Notes under the pieces: model-generated | Seen by the model: the letters and a program-made list of their open reading frames with translations, nothing else | The model's database searches: none | Told to the model about the DNA's origin: nothing | Shown: one piece after another, positions 44,664-55,693 of the stretch | How the letters are laid out: each line of letters begins with the position of its first letter | How positions within the stretch are numbered: position 1 is the stretch's first letter | Assembly (NCBI GenBank): GCA_963556195.1 | Contig: OY744537.1 | Span: 19,567,274 to 19,631,273 of the forward strand | DNA: 64,000 bases | From: Sepiola atlantica | Taxonomy: Eukaryota; Mollusca; Cephalopoda; Sepiida; Sepiolidae | Direction: 5' to 3' | Position numbers and translations under genes: made by a program

Positions 44664-44668
<5 letters not shown>
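43716..44668 (+). pseudogene. LINE-C reverse transcriptase C-terminal half, broken
   Basis: Translation in shifting frames gives LFLIFINDFPDAIASEMGIF then ADDTILYY. The FADDT corresponds to the catalytic F/Y-ADD motif of LINE reverse transcriptases. It continues through MSDSTLFESPTFKLFCLAFT, WNKYIDGSAKFAAKK, ARKLLTPASILYLYKA and the C-terminal region also seen at 30605-31190, to the 3' end TCGCCTTGTTTGGGGTGAAT. It has many stops and indels. It is the longest LINE-C copy and links the C-terminal pieces to a true RT domain. Confidence 0.82.

Positions 44669-44707
<39 letters not shown>
44669..44707. repeat. (TA)n tract
   Basis: Follows the LINE-C tail and serves as the TA target of the mariner copy that starts at 44708. 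Confidence 0.85.
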
Positions 44708-44708
<1 letters not shown>

Positions 44709-45979
44709 CACATCACTTAATACATCCCGAGCCTGACATATAGCCTGACATATAGATGACACCATTAATTAAAAAAAACACATGACTTTTATAAAGTACT
44801 AACCTTCAGATGGAACTTGTCAAAATTTGAGCCCAATCAGATTATTATTTTACAAATTACCATTATTTAAGTGAAGCTACTGTTGCAAATTTTCAAAACA
44901 ATGAGAAAATCTGAATTTCGTGTGTTGGTAAAGCATTGCTTTCTGATGGGGGAGAAAAATATTGTTCAAGCAAAGTAATTGTTTGATAAGTGTTATTCGG
45001 AGTCTACTACATCAGAAACAATGGTTAAGAGGTAATATGCTGACTGTTGTACAGACACAAATGATGCTGAATGCTTAGGTCGCCCAAATTCGGCAGTTGT
45101 CCCAGAAAACACCAAAAACGTCGACAAACTCTTTTCAGACGATCATAAATTGAAATGATATGAGATAGCAGAGGAGTTGAATATATCGGTGTATTCACCA
45201 TTTTGCACGAACATTTGTTAATGAGAAAGCTGTGCTCAAAGTGGATTCCACGTTTGCTCACAGTCAATCAAAAACAACAATGCGTCAACGGTTCAGAACA
45301 TTGTTTGTGACAGTTTCAACGCAACAAAAAAGAGTTTTTGCATCAATACATTACAATGGATGAAACATGGATCCACCACTTCACTCCAGACTCAAATCGG
45401 CAGTCAGCTGAGTGGACAGCAGCAGGTGAAAGCTATCCAAAGTGACCAAAGACACAAACATCAGTAGGAAAGGTTTTGGCTTTCATTTTTTAGATTGCAC
45501 AACATATTTTTTCCTTGATTACCTTGAACGGAAAAAACAATCAATAACGAATATTGAATAGCATTATTGGTGAGTTTGGTTCTCTTAAAACCCCCACAAA
45601 AGAAAAAAGTGCTCTTTCACCAAGACAATGCACCGTGTCACAAGTCGGTTGCAACGATGGCAAAACCACATGATTTGCACTTAGAATTGCTTCTGCACCC
45701 ACCCTATTCGTCAAATCTGGCCCCCAGTGACTACTGGCTGTTTGCATGCCTAAAAAATGTTCCAGGGAAAGAGATTTAGCTCCAATGAAGAACTGATATC
45801 GAAAACTAAGGCATATATTAAGGCCAAAGACAAATCGTTCTACAAAAAAGGCATCGAATTGTTAGAGAAACGTCAGAATCAGTAAATCACCCTATGAGAT
45901 TTTGTTGATGGATAAAGTCGAATTTTGCCTAAAAGTTGTTGTTTTATTAGTTAGGCCAAGGACTTATTGAGTAATATGT
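44708..45979 (+). mobile_element. mariner element, copy 2
   Basis: A 1272-bp element with termini ACACATCACTTAATACATCC (left) and, inverted, ACATATTACTCAATAAGTCC (right), flanked by TA at 44706-44707 and 45980-45981. It inserted at the end of a (TA)n tract. Confidence 0.88.
44901..45954 (+). pseudogene. mariner transposase pseudogene, copy 2
   Basis: Start MRKSEFRVLVKHCFLM; the frame is broken in the HTH/linker region and again after the first catalytic block. The catalytic triad survives: Asp in TMDETWIHHF (45359-45361), Asp in HQDNAPCH (45624-45626) and Asp in PSDYWLF (45729-45731). The last two are 35 codons apart, which is the DD34D spacing that defines mariner. The usual YSPDLAPSDY is YSSNLAPSDY. 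Frameshifts make it inactive, but a consensus with copy 1 would be easy to compute. Confidence 0.87.
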
Positions 45980-45981
45980 TA

Positions 45982-46949
45982 TTCAGTTCTGTTTAACAAA
46001 AAAAAAGAATTCTTCTCAAATGTTATTTTCAATGGATCTGTTGTTTCCCCTTGTGAGAGTTTTGCATATTATTTGAATAGCCATCGTTATTGACCAAGTG
46101 TATTTCTGTACTTGTCACAATGTATTTGCTCAATTTGTATTTCAGATGATACTTTTCATTCTCAGTTTCTCGTTCTCACTAACTCTCTTGCTCTCGGATT
46201 CTTGCTCTCGCTAACTCTCTTGGTCTCCCGTTCTAGCTAACTGTCTCACTCTCACACTTTCTCACCTATGTTATCGGTCACGCCTTCACATATACATGAA
46301 TATCACTTTTTTTCTCTATGCTGTTGGCAGCAACGTTCATTGGCTCTTTTTTCACTTACAAAGAGTTTGTTGTTGAGCTGGGATTTTATCCAAGAGAACT
46401 TCCTGTGATGACATGAATTCAAATTTATCTTTTTTACTCTTTTTTTTTTTTATCTCTTTCTGGCGATGGTTTCAATTCTTTTTGATTTTATTCCAAAAGA
46501 GCAAAAAAACAACAAAAAAAAACTCAATGATTAGGAAACAAAGCTAACATTTTGTTTTTTTCTGTTTATTTATTGGTTTTAACAGAATTTTTGTTAACAG
46601 TTTATTAAATTACAAACCGATAAATGTTTATCCATTGTTTTTTAAAAAAAAACTTTTTATTCTTTAAATCAAACATTTTATAACTTGAAAAAACAACAAA
46701 AAAACAGTTGTTTTTTATGTATTAATCTTTGCATTGCTATCAGAGGCTTTGGCAGTCAGTCTTTCATGTTTCCATTTGAACTAACATTTTAATCGATAAA
46801 TGTGCAGATTAAATGGACAAGTGTTTTTTTTAGATGTGTTCAAGCATCTCTGAAAGGCCTTGTACGTTGGTCAATCTATTATGCTCAAGTTTGAAATGAC
46901 ATTTTTGTTGGTCAGTTCCACTTAGCTTTGAAATAGCATTTTCTTTCGC
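45982..46949. other. Gene-poor stretch
   Basis: Contains a loose CTCTCG/CTAACTCTCT repeat (about 46140-46260). No gene. Confidence 0.5.
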
Positions 46950-47260
46950 TGTTGCTATATCTGGGCTGGTGTGCCAACCACTAGTCTCTCCCACTTGAAC
47001 AGGGTGAAAAAAAAAGAATTTCTAACTTAATAGCTCCTGCACCGTCTCCCAATCTCTAGCCTCTATCGCATCACCACAATGTTGCATCCCTGTGCTTGTT
47101 TTACAAGCACTTCAATGGAATGTCCTCTGATGAACTTACTACACTTGTACCCCCTAAACGAAAATACCCCCAACAAATCCGACTAGCATAAAAAATCACA
47201 CCCCTTCACTATAGATGTCCTTAGATGCTGGAATATTTTCTATTCTAAGAGATGACCCGT
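46950..47260 (+). pseudogene. LINE-C C-terminal fragment
   Basis: TGCATCCCTGTGCTTGTTTT, ACAAGCACTTCAATGGAATG and ACCCCTTCACT...GATGTCCTTAGATGCTGG match 30800-30960; frames are broken. Confidence 0.75.
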
Positions 47261-47682
47261 GACGCCATAGGACAGGATCCTGGTGGCTAGGCATTCGTCC
47301 ACTTCGGCTCTTACTTTGGCTAGACGGGAGGTCAGAAAGGCCTGATCCGATCAATCGGCTGGTCACGCCATGCTCTGGTATCTATAAGTTCATCTCAAAC
47401 CGTATTATTCAATCTGATTCTTCAAAAAATCAAAACTGTATTTTTCTCTCAAAATAGATAATAGAAGGCGGTGGCTGAGGGTCAATCACAGGTCAATCAC
47501 AGATCAATCACATTGAGAACAAAGAAGATTACCAATGCCAAAGAGTAATGTTTCAAAAGAAGTAATGTTTATTTTTTTGGAATGGTGTTTTCGGAGAGTA
47601 ATACCTCCTTCTCTCATTAAAGTTCTGTTCTAAGAGTAATGTTTCCGCTTTCACTGAAATTTCCTTCTGAGATTATTCTAAA
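47261..47682. other. Stretch without a gene
   Basis: Locally GC-richer at 47260-47390 but no frame or RNA fold was recognised. Confidence 0.45.
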
Positions 47683-48060
47683 AGCAGTGTATTCCGGTTA
47701 ATTGAGATCAGTGTATTCCGGTTAATTGAGAGCAGTGTATTCCGGTTAATTGAGAGCAGTGTATTCTAAGAATATAAATAATTGTCCTATCTACAGAGTT
47801 ATATTTGACAACTATATTCGGCATTAAATCACCCATAGATGGTTGATATACCATAAAACAAACATAATCACATCAAACAAATGCTATTGGTTTGGGGGAT
47901 TGTGGAAGTTTTTTTCCCCAACTTGGGTGCGGGTATTCTCAAAGAGCAATGTATTCTAGGAATATAGATAATTATCCTACCTACAGAATTATATTTGACA
48001 ACTAGATTCGGCATCTAATAACCCATAGATGATTGATATGCTGTAAAACAAACCAAACAC
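47683..48060. repeat. 24-bp tandem repeat and 184-bp-spaced duplication
   Basis: AGCAGTGTATTCCGGTTAAT plus TGAG is repeated 3.5 times (47683-47766). The last unit begins a ~115-bp block (47752-47867) that recurs at 47938-48051. Each block ends in an inverted R2 fragment (ATTCGGCAT...TAAAACAAAC). Confidence 0.8.
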
Positions 48061-48469
48061 ACACAAAAAAAAAAACCAGCAAAATTTTCTATTTTTCAAA
48101 ATAGTCTTCAGACTTCTTTTGAGGGCAACATGAGCTTCAAATCAATACACCCTCTTTAATGTTGCGCATGAAAATACTGTCATAATTTAAGCGTTTGGAA
48201 AAGGAAAAAAAAAACTTGCTGGTATCCAAAATGTAGACTGTTCAGTTAGGGATGAAGGAAGTTGACAGACCTAGGTGATGGAATCTTTTGTTAAAAACAG
48301 CTATTCATAAGACAAGAGGAAACTATTTACTTGGTTATTGTAATTACAATGGTCACTCAAAAGGATCTCATCTCTAACAGTTAATTGTATGGAAGAGTGT
48401 TTATTCATTCAGTCATTGTAAAATCATTGCATGTTGAAGCCTGAAAACTGGTTCCCGAGACTTAAAAAT
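48061..48469. other. Stretch without a gene
   Basis: Nothing recognised. Confidence 0.45.
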
Positions 48470-48960
48470 AATTACCTATGCCAAGGAGGTTATGTTTTCG
48501 GTTGAGTTTGTTTGTTGGTTCGTCACTGTTTGTACAGCTTAGCGTCCACATCCCTTGACCAATCGTCATCAAACTTAATAAAAATATCAGTCATGGGCTA
48601 ACTTACAACTGATTTAATTTTTAAATATCTAGGTCAAAGATGATGGTCATAGCAAAGGTGTAAGTCACTTTTAGCGTTAACTTCGGTTCTGTTCATTGTA
48701 GAGACTCGCTACTTAGCCCATATTGTAGCCAATCAAGTCCTGAATCTTATAACAATAATATTGAAAAGTTCGATCAAGGTCGAAATTTTGACGGAATTTC
48801 ACATTGTAAACTTTCCAAATTGGATGCATGGAGCCGATGCTCTTTGATAACACTAACCATCATGCAAAATTTTAGTCGGATCAGATAAATAGTTTTTGAA
48901 TTATCAACGTTTCTATGGGATAACTTCGGGAATACTTTATACAATATGGAGAAGTAAGGC
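48470..48960 (+). repeat. R10, noncoding repeat-like sequence
   Basis: Starts CCTATGCCAAGGAGGTTATG then TTTTCGGTTG, a start seen in high-copy repeats of many marine invertebrates (from memory, not checked). Only one copy is in this window. Confidence 0.4.
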
Positions 48961-49121
48961 CCAGATAAGACTTTATCCAATGCTTATGTTGTCAAGGATA
49001 TGCAGTCTCATGACTGACTTATGTTCTTGTTCTATATATTTTAAACCAACTTTCTATGTAAAATATTTGATCTTGAGACTAATTTAACTTCGGTAATAAC
49101 AAGAAGAACTGTACATTAAAG

Positions 49122-49125
49122 GTGT

Positions 49126-49165
<40 letters not shown>

Positions 49166-49178
49166 CTCTTTCTCTTTC

Positions 49179-49209
<31 letters not shown>

Positions 49210-49620
49210 TTCTCTCTCTCTTTTTCTCTCTCTCTTTTTCTCTCTCTCTCTCTTTTTCTCTCTCTTTCTCTCTCTCTCTTTCTCTCTCTCTCTTTTTCTC
49301 TCTCTCTCTTTTTCTCTCTCTCTCTTTTTCTCTCTCTCTCTTTTTCTCTCTCTCTCTTTTTCTTTCTTTTTTTCTTTCTCTTTCTCTCTTTTTCTTTCTC
49401 TCTTTCTTTCTTTCTCTCTTGGGGATTAGGATGTTTTTTTTTTGTTTTTTTTAATGATAGTCTCCATAAAGTGTTCCCTTCCATGTGTGTGTGTCTCTTT
49501 CTCTCTTTTTCTTTCTCTCTCTCTTTTTCTCTCTTTCTTTCTTTCTCTCTTTCTTTCTTTCTCTCTTGGGGATTAGGATGTTTTTTTAAAAATGATAGTC
49601 TCCATAAAGTGTTCCCTTCA
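49122..49620. repeat. (TC)n/(TTTC)n array with embedded duplicate
   Basis: Pyrimidine tract to 49420, then GGGGATTAGGATGTTTTTTT and TGATAGTCTCCATAAAGTGT. A second pyrimidine tract (49490-49565) and a second copy of the same non-repeat block follow. Leu/Ser/Phe frames on plus and Arg/Glu/Lys frames on minus (to 259 codons) are by-products. Confidence 0.92.
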
Positions 49621-49724
49621 CTTTCCATGAAAATGGTCTCATTGATTGAAGTAAAAGTATCTGTTGGATTTAACACTGTAATTAAGATGAGTTCAGTTGC
49701 CAAGTAGAATTTCACATAAACTGT

Positions 49725-50200
49725 GATCCCCAGAGACGAGTAAACAACAAGGGAAGCATCTATCAGACATGTGTGATGCAATGTGATGATGCATGGAAAT
49801 GAAATCTGGTCACTGAGGATTGAGGACATGCGTTGCCTGGAGAGAAAGAATATGAGAACGATACTATGGATGTGTAACGTTAGTTTTAGAGACAAGCTTA
49901 GATCTTATGACCTCAGAGGAAGGTAAACTGTACAGTATAGGGAGATGTGTGCAAAACGGGAAACTTCGATGGTATGGCCACATTGAAAGAATTGATGATA
50001 GCTTTTGGGATAGATGTAGAACAGTTGAGGTAACAGGTTCAGTTCATAGGGGAAGGCCAAGGAAAACATGGGAGGAAGTGATAAAGATGAATGACAGAAA
50101 AGGGGTTACATAAAGACCTAGGAGATAGGTTAGTTTGGAAGTAAATTTCTGAAAGCCGTCCAACACATGCTAGACGTTAAACTAAATATGATGATGATAT
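49725..50200 (+). pseudogene. LINE-A C-terminal remnant
   Basis: Fragments across frames: SIYQTCV, MHGNEIWSLRIEDMRCLERK, MRTILWMCNVSFRDKLRSYD, GRCVQNGKLRWYGHIERID, VEVTGSVHRGRPRKTWEEVI, RLVWK, then a stop. The LRWYGHIERxDD...GRPRKTWEEV module is the C-terminal end of RTE/CR1-type LINEs. The 3' UTR AAAGCCGTCCAACACATGCT leads to a short ATATGATGATGAT tail, which identifies the family's 3' terminus. Confidence 0.78.
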
Positions 50201-50429
50201 TTCATTTTGAAGCTTATCTTCAGATTTCACTTTCTTGTTTACAAAATTCTGAATAGTTCCGTTTTGAATTATAGATCAAATAAGAACAGAATGATTTACT
50301 AATCTAATATCAGCTTAGAAGGAGTTGTCTAAAAACCTGTAGATGTCATAATTCTCCTTTTTTATTAGGTACATCCTAGAGTCAAGCTCAGCTTTTATGT
50401 CGCTTAGAATTCTTAACTTCAATATTCAG

Positions 50430-50515
50430 AGCTTTTTTTTTCACTCAAAACAAAGCATATTGCCATTGAAGAGTAAGGGGTTACTGTGATAGATTTATAG
50501 GGGAGCAACCGGGTG
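50430..50515 (-). repeat. LINE-C 3' end
   Basis: Minus strand: CCCCTATAAATCTATCACAG, TAACCCCTTACTC, TGGCAATATGCTTTGTTTTG and GTGAAAAAAAA tail, as after 44560. Confidence 0.65.
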
Positions 50516-50639
50516 ACCGAGGGAGAGATTGGACGTTAGCGACACTTGGTTTTGAGTGGGAATGGATGTAACCCACTACCAAAGCAGACACTATCTGTTG
50601 CTTATTGACTGCGGGCTCAAGCGGTTTTCAATTTGGCAT

Positions 50640-51000
50640 CATCTGAGACAACAAGATGCAGCAAGCATCATCAGCCACTTGGAAGGCCTGTTCTGCGAGT
50701 GTTATGACAGTGAATGCCTGACCGCAGCGCAATAACAGATACATGATCAGATGGATCTGCGATGTGAAATTTGACCAAACCCTATGCATTAAGTCAGAGG
50801 ATTTGCTGAAAGTTCTACATTTTCCCAGCATAGAGGTTATCCTAAGAATAAATCGGTCATGTGGAGTTAGAAGCATGGATGTATTGAGTTGCAGGAAGGT
50901 TGGCTAGCTAAAAAAAACTTGGAAGTCAAGGCTGTTCAGAGTGTAATTTGGAGACAGTTGACCGGCTGAACTGTGAGAACTGGGGAATGAGCTTGCAAAA
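50640..51000 (+). pseudogene. LINE-B C-terminal remnant
   Basis: Reads SECLTAAQ, RYMIRWICDVKFDQTLCIKS, EDLLKVLHFPSIEVILRINR and LKKTWKSRL across frames, parallel to 20330-20600. Degraded. Confidence 0.68.
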
Positions 51001-51204
51001 TATCCTTAAGGGAAAAGTTACATTAAATGAATAGAAGAAGAAACGTTCTTCTTAATCTTGTCCATGGATATTTAACCTCTTGGAAAAACTAGTCCCTATT
51101 TACTGTGTTCCCCACGAGGGCAGAATTAGGTACAAGGTCGTTTTTTAATGTCAGGGGGAAAATCAGCTTCCCAAGAAAAGGTAGAATGTCAGACTGAAGA
51201 TTTC

Positions 51205-51375
51205 AAAGCATCCCCTTTATTTGTTGGGAATTTATTATTTACTATTAATGCAATATTTTCCATTTCTAAAAGTAGTTCAGATCTCTGATATTTCGAAATG
51301 AGACAAATTCCGCAATGTATTGCGTGAAAAAATATTGTGACTGATGGACAGACGAACAAAATCTCTATTTGTATA
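51205..51375 (+). repeat. R6 copy
   Basis: TTTGTTGGGAATTTATTATT through CAGACGAACAAAATCTC matches 6325-6485. Confidence 0.7.
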
Positions 51376-51547
51376 AGATTGTCAAAGTATAATAAAAATT
51401 CAGGTATAACTGAAACTGTCACTTCATCTAATTGTGTAGAGTACATCTCATTGATACAAGTTAATCGAAATCATATTCAACACTCTCAATCACACTTCCA
51501 TTTGGGCCTTCAACTGTACATTTGCAAGGAAGTTATCGTTTTGAGTA

Positions 51548-51918
51548 TTGATTTACTCCTCTCCAGGAGTTAGGCACAAGGCCAGTTTTTATCTTACTCC
51601 CACAAGTAAGATGTGACCCAAGGTCGGGTCGGGAAAGTGGGGTTTGAAAAGCCAGCGCCCGAGAAGGTGAGCACTCTGGCCATTAAAAATTGCCTGAGCA
51701 GCCCCGTCGGCATTCCCCGGTAGGGGCACCTCAGGCAGTAAACAATAAACTTACTCCTCCCCAAAGAGGGTAGGCGAAGACTGGGAGGGTGGACCTCCTA
51801 GAACTGCACAGGACAGACCCATAGACCGGCGTAAATCAAGCCCCGAAGGCAAAGACAATACCAGTCTATGGGGTGCAGTATCCATCGGAACATATACTAC
51901 ACTTTGATCTTAGCCAAA
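51548..51918 (-). mobile_element. U2 snRNA-headed SINE
   Basis: Minus strand: TTTTGGCTAAGATCAAAGTG then TAGTATATGTTCCGATGG, the full body, and the GAGTAAATCAATA end. The 5'-most ~15 bases of the U2 head are missing (5' truncation). No clear target duplication. Confidence 0.8.
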
Positions 51919-52045
51919 ACATGAACATCTGATTTCTCATAGGAGTTTTTCTATTGCAGCATACATATCAGTTATCATAGGGGTTGATTCCACTCTGGAT
52001 TTTCTAGTGTCAAAATTTTTCTAATGCCAACTTTTTGTTTTGTAA

Positions 52046-52546
52046 TTTTTTAGATGAGGATGATAATTTGTATTTGTATTACTGTTCTCATCTTGGATGT
52101 TATTCTCACAACGTTTCGGCCGATGTAACCTCCGACCTTCTTCAGGTGCGTCTTGTTGAACTCTGGAATCTGTATGGAATTTCGAATGGAATCCTTTATT
52201 CAATCCACGGGGGTAGCTTGTTCTCATTCCGTCAGTGATGATCAGGTAAAAGTCTAGTAAAAGTATCCTTAGTATTGCTCATACTGGGGATTGAACCGTT
52301 AACCTCCAGAAGACTGTCACTTAGTACTGATTATGACTTCGCATTTTATCCGTTGTGGCACGGGTCCATGTGAATTAAATAAAAGATTCAGTTCGAAATT
52401 TCATACAGATTTTGGAGTTCGACAAGACGCAACTGAAGAAGGTTAGAGGTTACATCGGCCGAAACGTTGTGAGAATAACATCCAGAATAAGAACAATAGT
52501 CAGAATAATCCAAAAGATACAAATTATCAATCCTCATTTAAAAAAT
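52046..52546. mobile_element. Inverted SINE-M pair (~170-bp arms)
   Basis: The left arm is a minus-strand SINE-M that includes its tRNA-like head in the middle. On the minus strand the A-box-like TGGCACAACGG and B box GGTTCAATCCC lie at about 52285-52357. The right arm (52374-52546) is a plus-strand body and 3' end without a head. Both arms carry ACAACGTTTCGGCCGATGTA or its complement. Confidence 0.8.
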
Positions 52547-53098
52547 TTTGAAACTGTTGTAGACCCGTGCTAGGGGTCACAAAGATAACAACCACAAATT
52601 GTGACAGGTTAAAATATACAATGTATTTATATCATAGTAATACAGTAACGCCACTAAATGTGGTAGATGACCGGATTCCTACCATGCGGTAAAACATGAT
52701 AGGAATGTCCTCTGTTGAGTCTTTGCAACCATGGTATTTATTATAGATGGTTGCTTCCATTAGTTCTTCAATAGGGGTGATTTGTACCCCCACAACAGAA
52801 ACATATTCTCATCTTGGTTGTTATTTTCATATCGGTTCGACTGATGTAACCTCTGACCTTAAATGCATCTTGAACACACGTCTGAGGAAGGGAATTTTTT
52901 CCAAAATATCATGTTGTACAGAACCTCCAGCAAACCGCACTGATGGCAATGAAAATTGTAATGAAAAAAATATATTAATAAAATGTGGAAACTGCAAAAC
53001 TCATTCCACCTGTATGTCTTAATTTGCTTCAGTTTCTTGCTCATCCATTGCACCTTTTGTATTGTATTACCTTCTATAAATTACCTTTATATATTTAT
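52547..53098. other. Stretch with one SINE-M fragment
   Basis: 52800-52880 has TATTCTCATCTTGGTTGTTA and GACTGATGTAACCTCTGACC, a SINE-M 3' piece (minus). Otherwise nothing. Confidence 0.5.
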
Positions 53099-53260
53099 AC
53101 TAGCAGGGCTACCAGGCGTTGCCTGGGGCGAAAAATAAAAAAAACAACATAGTAGAAATTAAATAGTGTGTGTAACATCTTTATATAAAAACTTCAATCT
53201 CTCTTCCTTTCTATAGCCGTCTCTCTTTCCCTCGTCCCCATTATTTCCCTCCATCCCCCA
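53099..53260 (+). repeat. CTAG-type element end
   Basis: ACTAGCAGGGCTACCAGGCG then TTGCCTGGGGCG; the inverted counterpart of 7365-7535. Confidence 0.6.
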
Positions 53261-53295
53261 ACCCTCTCTTTCCTCTTTTTCCATCTGATTCTTCT

Positions 53296-53390
53296 CTGAA
53301 AGTTTAGAGACGTGCCCCTGTTGTACCAAAGAGCTGAAAGTTTAGAGACACACCCCTGTTGTACCAAAGAACTGAAAGTTTAGAGATGCG
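53296..53390. repeat. 38-bp tandem repeat, 2.5 copies
   Basis: CTGAAAGTTTAGAGACGTGC then CCCTGTTGTACCAAAGAG repeats at 53296, 53334 and 53372. Confidence 0.85.
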
Positions 53391-54539
53391 CCTCTTCAAT
53401 ATTAATTAAAACCTGGTAGAGTGGACCACCTCCTTTCTAGAACTCGTCTCGTACCGACAGAATCAAGGCCGGTACCGGAATTTACACAGAATTAGTTTAA
53501 TTTTTCATTCCCCCCCCCCTATGCAGCCTCCCTCTGATGTCATTTCCGGTTAGATTTTAGTGAATGATTTGCATTTTGTTTTTTTGTTTTTTTTGGGGGG
53601 GGGGGAAGACTTGTAGTTTTTTTTACAAATTACTAAATAATATAATTGTTTTCTATTTAAATTAATACATAATTAAATTGAAATTAAACTGACAACAGTT
53701 GAAATAATCCCCCCCGACAAAATCTGCCCCATAGCCCCTTAGGTGTGCATTTAGAGATTTGGGAATACAACCATTATCTTTCTCGGTTAATTTTACATAA
53801 GAATATACTTTTAGATTTTTATCTTGATTCTTTAACTTTTTTCTATAGGACACACACACTGAGTTTTATATACATAAATATAAAATATATTTATTTACGA
53901 ACACATACCCATCCTTCACAAGTACAATACATTAGTTCTTTTTTGCCAAATAATCTAGTTAATAAATAGATTTAAAAAGAAACTATTTCCTTTTCTAAAA
54001 CGGCTAAGTGCTTCATAAAATGTGACTCTGAGCAATTCAATAAATCACTTTTCTATGTAACCTGATGAAGATTAAAACGCTTAAAGCAAATATTATCACA
54101 AGGATTATGATATATTGATGTGCTCACAAGTGTTGCTCTGCCAATGGATCTTTTTATTTTTGATTTTTACAAACTTTCTTGAAGTATTTATTTATTTTTT
54201 TGTCAGTCATTTTATTATCAATTGACTTTTATCTTGGATTTTAAATCCTTTCATATTTTAGACTTGGAATTTTCACTGCTCGGATTCTATAGATTAACAT
54301 TCCAGTCTTCACATTATATCTGCTTCATTTATCTGATTCCTCGGATATTTACATGGACACATACTTTTTCATTGAAGATAATTTTTTTGCTCATAACTTC
54401 TTTATATTTTCAAATATTTGCTAAACAGTGATACAAATTTGACTGATTTATTCTTCTGATAAGAGCTTATTTTTGAAAATCCATGGATTAAGGAAAATAT
54501 ATATTTTTTTTATATTCCTTGTTTAAATTAATTGATGAT
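53391..54539. other. Gene-poor stretch
   Basis: 53425-53480 shows faint similarity to part of the U2-SINE body (TCTAGAACTCG, ACAGAATCAAG). G-run at 53596-53607. No gene. Confidence 0.4.
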
Positions 54540-54640
54540 CTAATAAATATTGTATTTTATCCAATTTTTATGTTCATCATTCATTTTCTTATATTATTGC
54601 TCTATCTTGTATATCGAGCATTGACTTATCACGATAGGAT
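54540..54640 (-). repeat. Diverged relative of the 1010-1115 region
   Basis: The reverse complement carries CTATCGTGATAA, GATAGAGCAAT and ACAATATTTATTAGA in the same order as at 1010-1115, where they lead into the foldback. Confidence 0.5.
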
Positions 54641-54830
54641 ATAATATTTATCTTGATTGTTTCACCTGTATTATATATATGTATATATATAATACATATA
54701 TATTACGTTGTAATGACATAAATATATCTTAAATTCACCGTACCACATGGTAATTTGTAATGACCGTGAGATCCATAGGTGGCTCTGTGAATCGGGTTCA
54801 CGCCTCATGACCATCTGAAATTATCACTTC

Positions 54831-54874
54831 CTACACTGAAGAGAGCATTGAACTCGAAACGACGTCGTCTGTAG
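54831..54874 (+). ncRNA. Type I hammerhead ribozyme, all core residues present
   Basis: Helix I 5' strand CTACA (54831-54835); core CTGAAGA (54836-54842); helix II GAG (54843-54845) / CTC (54853-54855) with loop CATTGAA; GAAA (54856-54859). Helix III is ACG (54859-54861) / CGT (54866-54868) with loop ACGT. Cleavage base C at 54869, after GT; helix I 3' strand TGTAG (54870-54874). Every residue needed for hammerhead catalysis is present and the closing G-C of helix II is correct. Helix I is the open end, so it is type I, the class known from schistosome satellites and Penelope-like retroelements. Predicted cut between 54869 and 54870. Helix III can also pair as a 10-base palindrome between two copies. 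(TA)n begins 24 bases downstream. Confidence 0.72.
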
Positions 54875-54894
54875 ATAAATACAATTTAATATTT

Positions 54895-54897
<3 letters not shown>

Positions 54898-54940
<43 letters not shown>
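54898..54940. repeat. (TA)n tail downstream of the ribozyme
   Basis: Some 21 TA units, at the same relative position as the TA tails of the ribozyme-bearing SINEs. Confidence 0.85.
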
Positions 54941-55463
54941 TAGTTCAATATACAAACACCTACAAACGCACAACTGCCTTACATCTGAGTTGAGACAGAT
55001 CTTAGTAATGAACACAAAAATAATACATTCCGAAACTAATTAAAAAAAAATTAAAAATACTTGAAGCCGTATACATAAAAACACAGCAACCTAAAATTAA
55101 TAACATTTCATATGAGACAAGTAAAACTATTTTAAAATGCTTAGCTTAGTTCAGTGACACCAACCGGTGTCGCCTTATTCAATTTAAAAAATAGGGACAT
55201 CTTATTAAAATTACTTACTGCCTATCTCCCCCATTTTCCTTCTCCATAATTATTAGACCAGACCAAATTAAATCAGCCACTATTTTAAATTAAAATTATA
55301 AAAAATAATAATAAATCAAATTAATAAATAAAGAACTGTTTCAATCGTCACATTTCAAAATGTAGACGTCCGTCTTTTACGTGAATGGTTTGCCGGCATA
55401 TTTTTTAAGAAATTCCATTCTTTCACTCGCTTTTTATTCATTTTTGCCATTAAAGACCTGAAA
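54941..55463. other. AT-rich leader-like stretch
   Basis: No gene; contains GACACCAACCGGTGTC (55155-55170), a perfect 16-base palindrome. Could be the 5' region of the Penelope-like frame that follows. Confidence 0.4.
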
Positions 55464-55645
55464 ATGATTCCGGAGAGAATCGAAAACGTTAGTCAAACAC
55501 ACGGATCCTGCATTAATTCATTCCATTTCAACGCCAAAAAGATCATTCGACGAATGGAAAAAATAAAAAAAGGAATCACTAAACAGAAGAGTTCTGTCGT
55601 TTTCAACAACACATGCATTAATGAAAAAATGCTGCCTAAATACAC

Positions 55646-55693
<48 letters not shown>

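Noticed and set aside
47683..47766. CRISPR-like repeat
   Set aside because: 24-base units are directly adjacent without spacers; a simple tandem repeat in a eukaryotic genome.
49116..49895. 259-codon Arg/Glu/Lys frame and Leu/Ser frames
   Set aside because: Translation of a (TC)n array.
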